A DNA stretch of 20,366 nt from an uncultured beta proteobacterium. Lineage in GTDB: Bacteria > Pseudomonadota > Gammaproteobacteria > Burkholderiales > Burkholderiaceae_C. Under the pieces are notes generated by a model. The model searched no databases. It was not told where the DNA came from and saw only the letters and a program-made list of their open reading frames with translations. How positions within the stretch are numbered: the stretch's first letter is position 1; each line of letters opens with the position of its first letter. Position numbers and translations under genes: made by a program. The stretch spans positions 1 to 20,366 of the forward strand of contig CAIXMC010000068.1 of the NCBI GenBank assembly GCA_903920405.1. The letters are read 5' to 3'. Positions 15,573 to 20,366 of this stretch are shown one piece after another.

Positions 15573-16010
15573 TCAGGGCTGCCAACTGCCAATGTCTGCG
15601 TTTCTGCCTTCGCCACCACTCTGGCCGTCAGCACCGTAAGACATCACATCGACCTCGCCCTTGATGCCAGGATTCAGATAAATGTAGGGCTGGCCCCAGG
15701 GGTCTTTGGGCAATTGATCAAGATAAGGTCTCCAGTTGCCAGGAGCAGGCCCCGCTGCAGGCCGTGTCAGCAAGGCCTGTAAACCTTGCTCGGCTGCGGG
15801 GTAACGCTGGTTGTCAAGCCGGTAGAGCTTCAAGGCTTGCATCAGGTTGGTGACATCGGTTTTGGCGGCTGTGACGCGAGCATCATCGGCACGGTCAAGC
15901 ACATTGGGAACAATAAGCGCTGCGAGCACACCAATGATCAGCAGCACCACCATCAATTCAATCAGGGTAAAGCCGCGTTGAAGGGGGCGTTTGACAAAGT
16001 GTGGTTTCAT
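15573..16010 (-). CDS. gspG: Type II secretion system major pseudopilin GspG
   Basis: A 145-residue major pseudopilin, the main subunit of the T2SS pseudopilus. The leader MKPHFVKRPLQRG is cleaved before FTLIELMVVLLIIGVLAALI with Glu5 present. Family signatures follow: LDRADDARVTAAKTDVTNL, YRLDNQRYPAAEQGLQALL, LPKDPWGQPYIYLNPG and the calcium-binding C-terminal loop YGADGQSGGEGRNADIGSW. The length is typical. It heads the GHIJK order, 52 bases after the SUMF1-like gene. gspC, D, E, F, L, M and N are not in the window, so the remaining T2SS genes must lie elsewhere. Confidence 0.95.
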   Translation of the reverse strand: MKPHFVKRPLQRGFTLIELMVVLLIIGVLAALIVPNVLDRADDARVTAAKTDVTNLMQALKLYRLDNQRYPAAEQGLQALLTRPAAGPAPGNWRPYLDQLPKDPWGQPYIYLNPGIKGEVDVMSYGADGQSGGEGRNADIGSWQP

Positions 16011-16024
16011 GGCAAGGTGTGGCG

Positions 16025-16058
16025 AAAAATAAGGATAGGGTCAGGAATATTCCTAACC
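16025..16058 (-). terminator. Weak terminator-like hairpin between the SUMF1-like gene and gspG; overlaps a degenerate element end
   Basis: Read on the minus strand, AAGGTTAGG pairs imperfectly with CCTGACCCT around AATATT and is followed by ATCCTTATTTTT. The plus strand here reads AAGGATAGGGTCAGGAATA, which resembles the end of the inverted-repeat element (AAGGATATGGTCAACAATA; four mismatches in 19). It may therefore be a solo element end that also weakens transcription into gspG. Confidence 0.35.
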
Positions 16059-16062
16059 TTTC

Positions 16063-16992
16063 TTAAGGATTGACTGTGCGGGCCAGACGGAAACCCACAT
16101 AGTCATCACGGTCACCGGGTGCCAGGTTGCCCCGAAGGGAAGCGCGTACATGCCAGGCATCGCTGCCCCAAGAACCACCGCGCAGCACACGGTATTGCTG
16201 ATCACCACCGGCCATCCAGGCACTGCCGTCCACGGGTGCATCACGGTAGGAGTCGTGGAAATAGTCTTGTACCCATTCCCATCCGTTACCGCTCATGTCA
16301 TACAAACCAAAAGCGTTCGCCCGCCGGGTGGCCACTTCGTGTGGTTGACCGCCACTATTGTTTTTGTACCAAGCTACAGCTTTGATGTCATCCCCACCGC
16401 AGTAGGTATTGTTTTTTCCGGCACGGCAGGCATATTCCCATTCGGCTTCGCTGGGCAATCGGTAGCCACCTCCATCCGTCTTGTTCAGCCAGTCCATAAA
16501 GCCCTGTGTTTCCCTAAAACTGACGAGTACCACCGGTGCGTTGTCACCATGGTTGTTGTACTTCATGAAATCATCATCGATCAGATCGCTGCGCTGGGCT
16601 GCGGTAAGGTAGTGTTTGAACTGTCCCAGTGTGACCTCAGTCTTGCCCATCTGAAATGGGCGGACATTGACACGGTGTTGCGGTGTTTCACGATCAGCAG
16701 CCAAGGGGGTTAAGCGGCCAGCCAAACACACTGCTTTTTCAACAGGAATCAACGACTGCCCCAAAAAAGCTCGCTTGTCGTTTTCATCTTGCTGTGCCGT
16801 CGTCAGCCCCACACGTTTGCACGACCCCATGACAAAACTGCCCGCCGGAATGTCCACCATGGTAATACCGACGCTGTTGGTGGTTTCACCGGCATAGACG
16901 CACAGACTGCCAGCAGCCACTGTGCAAACCACTTGAAGCACTTGACGCAATACGGCTAAAGTGTCAGGCAGGCGGCGGGGTAAAGTCATCAT
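16063..16992 (-). CDS. Exported SUMF1/formylglycine-generating-enzyme-fold protein
   Basis: A 309-residue protein. An N-terminal hydrophobic segment at about residues 14-34 is probably a signal peptide or anchor. A SUMF1/FGE-like domain follows: GITMVDIPAGSFVMGSC (42-58), TPQHRVNVRPFQMGKTEVTL (103-122), YRLPSEAEWEYACRAG (177-192), NAFGLYDMSGNGWEWVQDY (226-244) and RVLRGGSWGSDAWHVRASLR (268-287), ending GFRLAR. The segment 58-101 interrupts the first strands. The copper-binding Cys pair of true FGE, expected near the WHVRASLR segment, is absent, so it is unlikely to make formylglycine. It belongs to the broad SUMF1 group that includes many periplasmic or regulatory proteins of unknown role. 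NGWEW replaces the usual NVWEW. Two consecutive ATG codons are possible starts. It precedes gspG on the same strand and might be co-transcribed. Confidence 0.85.
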   Translation of the reverse strand: MMTLPRRLPDTLAVLRQVLQVVCTVAAGSLCVYAGETTNSVGITMVDIPAGSFVMGSCKRVGLTTAQQDENDKRAFLGQSLIPVEKAVCLAGRLTPLAADRETPQHRVNVRPFQMGKTEVTLGQFKHYLTAAQRSDLIDDDFMKYNNHGDNAPVVLVSFRETQGFMDWLNKTDGGGYRLPSEAEWEYACRAGKNNTYCGGDDIKAVAWYKNNSGGQPHEVATRRANAFGLYDMSGNGWEWVQDYFHDSYRDAPVDGSAWMAGGDQQYRVLRGGSWGSDAWHVRASLRGNLAPGDRDDYVGFRLARTVNP

Positions 16993-17165
16993 GATTCGTT
17001 CTTTCTCGTGGGTTTGATTTGATACGCAACAAACGTGGCGAATTTAACACCAAAATGAGCTTGCCCAAAAGTTATCGGGTCGCTTTCAAGAAGGGTGTGA
17101 TTCCTGGGTTCAACGCATCTACCGACATGGACCACCACTTGCCACACCGACAAATAATATTGATG

Positions 17166-17220
17166 AAATAGGCCTCCAGCCCGCATGGAATAAGCGAAGT
17201 AAGCTATAAATTTCATAGTA
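17166..17220 (-). repeat. Dispersed ~55 bp repeat, copy D (inverted)
   Basis: On the minus strand it reads TACTATGAAATTTATAGCTT, then ACTTCGCTTATTCCATGCGG, GCTGGAGGCC and TATTT. It matches copies A-C in order and spacing. It lies downstream of exbD and upstream of the SUMF1-like gene, between two same-strand genes. The rest of the 273-base gap (16993-17265) shows nothing I can support as a gene. Confidence 0.65.
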
Positions 17221-17265
17221 AATTAACAAGGTGACCTATCGACCACCCGGCGGATGAATAAAGCG

Positions 17266-17721
17266 TCACTTGACCAGAGTTGCGGGTTGCCCCGTGGCTG
17301 CAGTGGGCGTTGTTTGATCTGCAATAAACCCAATGCGGCTCAATCCTGCTTTTTGCGCTGCACCCATAATTTCTACTATACGACCATAAGGTACGGCTTT
17401 GTCAGCATGCAATTGCAGCTCGGTTTGAGGGTTGGCCTGGTACGAGAGGGCAAACTGTTGTGCCAGTTCATTCAAAGTGACCGGCTTGTTTTTCAGAAAA
17501 GCCTGCCCTGTTGCATCCACCACCACCATCAGCGATTGGTGTGCATCACTGGCCTGGGCAGCATCGGTTTGAGGAAGATTAAGAGGGATGGAACGGGTCA
17601 AAAGAGGCGCAGTGATGATGAAAATCACCACCAGAACCAGCATCACATCGACCAACGGGGTCATGTTGATGTCGCTCATGGGCTGCGTGCCCTGTGCGTG
17701 GTTCAATCTGCCAAAAGACAT
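17266..17721 (-). CDS. exbD: ExbD/TolR family biopolymer transport protein
   Basis: A 151-residue inner-membrane protein with one N-terminal span (PLVDVMLVLVVIFIITAPLL). This contains the essential proton-path Asp25 of the ExbD/TolR family, preceded by the conserved MSDINMTPLVD. The periplasmic domain has VVVDATGQAFLKNKPVTLNE, ADKAVPYGRIVEIMGAAQKA and GLSRIGFIADQ. With ExbB it forms the proton-driven motor that energises TonB (or TolA). It is six bases downstream of exbB. No tonB or tol-pal gene is visible, so ExbD versus TolR is a call by resemblance and context. In related genomes I remember leuS after exbD; here a dispersed repeat and the SUMF1-like gene follow. Confidence 0.88.
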   Translation of the reverse strand: MSFGRLNHAQGTQPMSDINMTPLVDVMLVLVVIFIITAPLLTRSIPLNLPQTDAAQASDAHQSLMVVVDATGQAFLKNKPVTLNELAQQFALSYQANPQTELQLHADKAVPYGRIVEIMGAAQKAGLSRIGFIADQTTPTAATGQPATLVK

Positions 17722-17727
17722 TGGGTC

Positions 17728-18390
17728 TTACTTTGAAGTAGTGTCTGAAACAGCGGCATTGCCCATCAGATCACGCAAGTCACGCGCAAAGCCTTCAAGT
17801 TCGGCCTCTATGCGTGCCACCGATCGCCCCTGCACGTTGTAGGCCACCACCGCAGGAATGGCCACCACCAGACCGGCAGCAGTCATGAGCAAAGACTCGC
17901 CCACCGGACCGCTGATTTTGTCAATGGTCATTGTGCCCGCAGTGGCAATGCCAATAAGCGCATGGTAAATTCCCCACACAGTGCCTAGCAAACCCACAAA
18001 CGGTGCAGTCGCCCCCACGGTGGCCAGCCAAACCTGACCCTGCTGCAATTGGGTCAGTGTTTGATGCAAAGCCTGACGCAACACACGCGTTAATTGCATC
18101 GCGGGTTGACCTGCGCCGGCCAGGGACTCACTTGCTTTTATTTCTATAGCAATCACCATAGGCAGGACAAGCGTTTCACGGTCAAAAGCCTTGATTTTTT
18201 GGATGGCCTCTGTCACCGTACCGGATTGCCAAAAAGCTGCCATACAACGCGCCACATCTGTGCTGGCGCGGTGCAGCAACCAGGTTTTCCACACAATCAC
18301 CACCCAACTGCCCACAGACATGACCAACAGCAACACAGCCACACTGCGTGCAAGTGCATCCCCCTGCCAAAAAAACTGCGCCAAATTCAC
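17728..18390 (-). CDS. exbB: MotA/TolQ/ExbB proton channel family protein
   Basis: A 220-residue inner-membrane protein with a first span near [20 protein letters not shown]. The conserved MotA/TolQ/ExbB block follows: [20 protein letters not shown], then [20 protein letters not shown] and [16 protein letters not shown]. These helices form the pentameric channel around the ExbD helix. The start codon is GTG (18388-18390), overlapping the dapB stop as GTGA, which points to translational coupling. The signature is strong; ExbB rather than TolQ is inferred from the absence of tolA/tolB/pal. Confidence 0.88.
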   Translation of the reverse strand: MNLAQFFWQGDALARSVAVLLLVMSVGSWVVIVWKTWLLHRASTDVARCMAAFWQSGTVTEAIQKIKAFDRETLVLPMVIAIEIKASESLAGAGQPAMQLTRVLRQALHQTLTQLQQGQVWLATVGATAPFVGLLGTVWGIYHALIGIATAGTMTIDKISGPVGESLLMTAAGLVVAIPAVVAYNVQGRSVARIEAELEGFARDLRDLMGNAAVSDTTSK

Positions 18391-19202
18391 GTCAAACCCA
18401 ACACATCGGCCATGTCAAACAAACCCGCCTGGCAACTTTGCAAAAACCGCGCTGCTCGCAAACTGCCCTGGGCGTAACAGACGCGGCTGGAGGATTTGTG
18501 GCTGATTTCAATGCGCTCGCCTGTTCCTGCAAAGAGCACGGTGTGGTCGCCAACAATATCGCCACCACGAATGCTGGTAAAGCCAATGGTAGAGGGGTCG
18601 CGTTCGCAGGTGACACCTTCGCGTGAATAAACGGCGCAGTCCTGAAGGTGACGCCCCAAAGCATGGGCAATGACCTCGCCCATTTTCAAAGCCGTACCTG
18701 AAGGTGCATCGACCTTGTGGCGGTGATGAGCCTCCATGATTTCAATGTCGTAGCCTGATGACAATGACTTGGCGGCCAATTCAAGCAGCTTGAGCGTGAC
18801 ATTGACCCCCACGCTCATGTTGGGCGACATGACGATGGCAATATGCTGGGCGGCATCAACAATGGCAGCCCTTTGATCTTCGCTAAAACCCGTGGTGCCA
18901 ATCACCATTTTGACACCCAAATCACGACAAACTTCAAGATGCGCCAGCGTGCCTTCGGGACGGGTAAAGTCAATCAAAACATCGGTGTTGCTCAATCCAG
19001 TTTGCACATCCGACGTGATGAAGATGCCACTGCGAAGACCCAAGCCAGCCGCGGGGTCTGTCCCGAGACACCGGCTACCTGCCACATCAAGCGCGCCACC
19101 GAGCTGACAGTCATCAGATTTCCAGACAGCTTCAATCAACATGCGTCCCATGCGCCCACTGGCACCTGATACGCATACACGGATTTTTCCAGACGGAGTC
19201 AT
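18387..19202 (-). CDS. dapB: 4-hydroxy-tetrahydrodipicolinate reductase
   Basis: A 271-residue cytoplasmic NAD(P)H-dependent enzyme of the diaminopimelate/lysine pathway. The Rossmann loop [12 protein letters not shown] is at residues 11-22. [12 protein letters not shown] lies at 78-89 and the nucleotide-side GTTGF at 102-106. The catalytic motif [20 protein letters not shown] has His159/His160 and Lys163. The length is standard. It starts 12 bases after bamE and overlaps exbB, so bamE-dapB-exbB-exbD is very likely one transcript. The bamE-dapB neighbourhood is common in betaproteobacteria. No unusual residue is seen. Confidence 0.96.
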   Translation of the reverse strand: MTPSGKIRVCVSGASGRMGRMLIEAVWKSDDCQLGGALDVAGSRCLGTDPAAGLGLRSGIFITSDVQTGLSNTDVLIDFTRPEGTLAHLEVCRDLGVKMVIGTTGFSEDQRAAIVDAAQHIAIVMSPNMSVGVNVTLKLLELAAKSLSSGYDIEIMEAHHRHKVDAPSGTALKMGEVIAHALGRHLQDCAVYSREGVTCERDPSTIGFTSIRGGDIVGDHTVLFAGTGERIEISHKSSSRVCYAQGSLRAARFLQSCQAGLFDMADVLGLT

Positions 19203-19214
19203 GAGGCGACCTTT

Positions 19215-19757
19215 CTAGTACTCGCCAGGCTCAAGGGGTGGATAACTGGAGGGCAGCGCAGGCAAGGGTGTGACATTGGAAGGTACGACAGGTTTGACCT
19301 TGGGTTGAAGTTTTGCCGCAGGCATTTCCAGAACAGGCACAGGGCCGGTTGTGCGACCAGAGTCTAGGGATGTGACAAACTCGGCTTCGCTGGGCAGGGC
19401 ATCGGCATCCACACGCATCAGCACATCACCCTCAAAAAACACAGTGACCTTTCGTGACTGCGGCTCACTACCCTGGCGCTTGAAGGTAAACACATAATCC
19501 CAGCGGTCGGCATGAAACACACTGGCCAGCAACGGCGTCCCCAAAATATCGCGCACCTGGTTGCGTTTCATGCCCAGGGTCAGGGCTGCTGCCTGCTCGC
19601 GTGAAACAAAGTTGCCCTGAACAATGTCAATTTTGTAGGGAGTGACCACGTGGGTCAATTGACGACTGGCCTTATCAAGGCCGCTACAAGCACACAACAC
19701 ACACACCAACACAACCAAACCACTTTGGCGAAGGCGACGATCAAGGCACAGTTTCAT
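19215..19757 (-). CDS. bamE: Outer membrane protein assembly factor BamE (SmpA/OmlA lipoprotein)
   Basis: A 180-residue lipoprotein of the BAM complex that helps insert beta-barrel proteins into the outer membrane. The signal peptide MKLCLDRRLRQSGLVVLVCV ends in the lipobox LCAC with lipidated Cys24; Ser at +2 predicts outer-membrane sorting. The SmpA/OmlA domain reads VTPYKIDIVQGNFVSREQA, LGMKRNQVRDILGTPLL, DRWDYVFTFKRQG and VTVFFEGDVLMRVD. A Pro/Val-rich tail follows (KVKPVVPSNVTPLPALPSSY), longer than in E. coli BamE. The ATG at 19757 is chosen because it gives a proper lipoprotein signal; an in-frame ATG at 19823 would add 22 unrelated residues. It is first in the bamE-dapB-exbB-exbD unit. 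Confidence 0.93.
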   Translation of the reverse strand: MKLCLDRRLRQSGLVVLVCVLCACSGLDKASRQLTHVVTPYKIDIVQGNFVSREQAAALTLGMKRNQVRDILGTPLLASVFHADRWDYVFTFKRQGSEPQSRKVTVFFEGDVLMRVDADALPSEAEFVTSLDSGRTTGPVPVLEMPAAKLQPKVKPVVPSNVTPLPALPSSYPPLEPGEY

Positions 19758-19827
19758 GGGTACATCTGGTAACAATGGAAGCGGCGGATTGTACGGGGAT
19801 GCCTTGAAACCCATATGCGCCAACTTA

Positions 19828-19858
19828 AGGATATAGTCAATAATAAGTCCCGCAATGG
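19828..19858 (+). repeat. Solo or degenerate end of the AGGATATGGTC inverted-repeat element
   Basis: AGGATATAGTCAATAATAAG followed by TCCCGCA matches the right-arm sequence of the element at 10480-10640 (AGGATATGGTCAACAATAAG, TTCCGCA) with three substitutions in 27 bases. A possible much-degraded opposite arm ends at TATCTTA (19971-19977), which would give an element of about 150 bp, near the size of the complete copy. It lies in the divergent region between bamE and the last gene. Confidence 0.55.
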
Positions 19859-19992
19859 CTTTTCAGAAAAATGTTCAGAACACCATCGCTACTTTGGCTA
19901 TTCGCCTTGCCCGTCACCATAAACTCTAAACTCATCTGCATACCCTTTTGAGAATTATTCTGTTACTCAGTATCTTAAAGTTAGGATTCAAA

Positions 19993-20366
19993 ATGCACCC
20001 ATTATTTGTAGCTTTTCTCACGTTGACGTTGAGTGTTTGCGCCCAATCTGGTGAACAGCGCAGCACTTTGAGTGACCAGAACGAAGTGGCTGTCACCATT
20101 TATAACGAAAACCTGGCACTGGTGAAAGACCAACGCAAAGTGAATATTCAAAGCGGTCTCTCATCACTTGCTTTTCGAGATGTCAGCGCCAAAATGCGCC
20201 CTGAAACAGCTTTACTGCGTAGCTTAAATGCAAGCGAAAGTCTATCAGTGCTGGAGCAAAATTTCGATTTCGATCTATTGACACCACAAAAGTTACTGGA
20301 AAAATATGTGGGTCATAGCGTAAAAATTATCCGCAGCAACTCCGTCACAGGGCAAGAGACAACCGA
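19993..20366 (+). CDS. Partial DUF4139-type secreted protein, cut by the window end
   Basis: An open frame with no stop before the window ends; 124 codons are visible. It starts MHPLFVAFLTLTLSVCAQSG, a probable Sec signal peptide. It continues VAVTIYNENLALVKDQRKVN, SLAFRDVSAKMRPETALL and SVLEQNFDFDLLTPQKLLEK. The phrase VTIYNENLALVKDQR resembles the N-terminus of proteobacterial DUF4139-domain proteins, which are exported or envelope proteins of unknown function. The ATG at 19993 is the first that gives a signal peptide; a clear Shine-Dalgarno sequence is missing (TTAGGATTCAAA precedes it, with AGGA 8 bases upstream). A dyad AGAAT-t-ATTCT at 19951-19961 lies in its upstream region. The call depends on the missing part. 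Confidence 0.65.
   Translation, partial: MHPLFVAFLTLTLSVCAQSGEQRSTLSDQNEVAVTIYNENLALVKDQRKVNIQSGLSSLAFRDVSAKMRPETALLRSLNASESLSVLEQNFDFDLLTPQKLLEKYVGHSVKIIRSNSVTGQETT

Noticed and set aside
16063..16992. Calling the SUMF1-like protein a sulfatase-activating formylglycine-generating enzyme
   Set aside because: The cysteines needed for that chemistry are not visible in the expected C-terminal segment and no sulfatase gene is nearby.
16989..17216. Minus-strand 75-residue frame upstream of the SUMF1-like gene
   Set aside because: It starts within the inverted dispersed repeat copy D and has no RBS or domain; more likely non-coding.

Overview
The window looks like a chromosomal segment of a betaproteobacterium in the Burkholderiales, most likely Comamonadaceae. 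The reasons are the bamE-dapB-exbB-exbD gene order, the style of the ParC, GlnK/AmtB and GspG-K proteins, and four copies of a ~55 bp dispersed repeat (core resembling 'ATAGCTaact-CGC...GGGCgCTAGAGGCC') of a kind I remember from Comamonadaceae genomes. That assignment is inference; no rRNA or other decisive marker is present. Base composition is near 50% G+C by eye, with a clearly AT-richer stretch inside metG.

Layout. 1-244: the edge of an inverted-repeat element and one dispersed repeat. 245-1774 (-): comM/yifB AAA+ ATPase. 1775-2052: a regulatory region with an NtrC-type site and a sigma-54 promoter driving glnK-amtB (2053-3995, +), which ends in a rho-independent terminator. 4137-4985 (-): thiD. 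4986-5255: a dispersed repeat and a REP-like palindromic element in front of parC (5256-7628, +). 7836-10468 (+): tauABC taurine transporter. 10480-10640: a 161 bp MITE-like element with perfect 22 bp inverted ends, lying exactly between the convergent tauC and metG. 10640-12340 (-): metG without its C-terminal domain. 12510-16010 (-): pseudopilin genes gspG-H-I-J-K of a type II secretion system, interrupted between gspI and gspJ by an opposite-strand orphan gene (14245-14616). 16063-16992 (-): an exported SUMF1/FGE-fold protein upstream of gspG. 17266-19757 (-): bamE-dapB-exbB-exbD, a tightly packed or overlapping unit. 19993-end (+): the start of a DUF4139-type secreted protein gene.

How the genes work together: GlnK and AmtB form the nitrogen-controlled ammonium uptake pair. 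TauABC imports taurine/sulfonates, but no desulfonating enzyme (TauD or Xsc/Tpa) is present here. GspGHIJK build the type II secretion pseudopilus, while the other T2SS genes must lie elsewhere. ExbB/ExbD would energise TonB-dependent outer-membrane uptake, BamE supports outer-membrane protein assembly, and DapB makes lysine/peptidoglycan precursor.

Most interesting: (i) a small family of inverted-repeat or solo-end elements (motif AGGATATGGTCAACAATAAG) sits repeatedly at gene boundaries; one copy supplies the last base of the metG stop codon exactly where MetRS loses its usual tRNA-binding extension. (ii) The 3' part of metG is compositionally unlike its 5' part. (iii) The gsp operon carries an inserted orphan gene on the opposite strand. 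No CRISPR array, tRNA, rRNA, transposase or clear new defence system was found.
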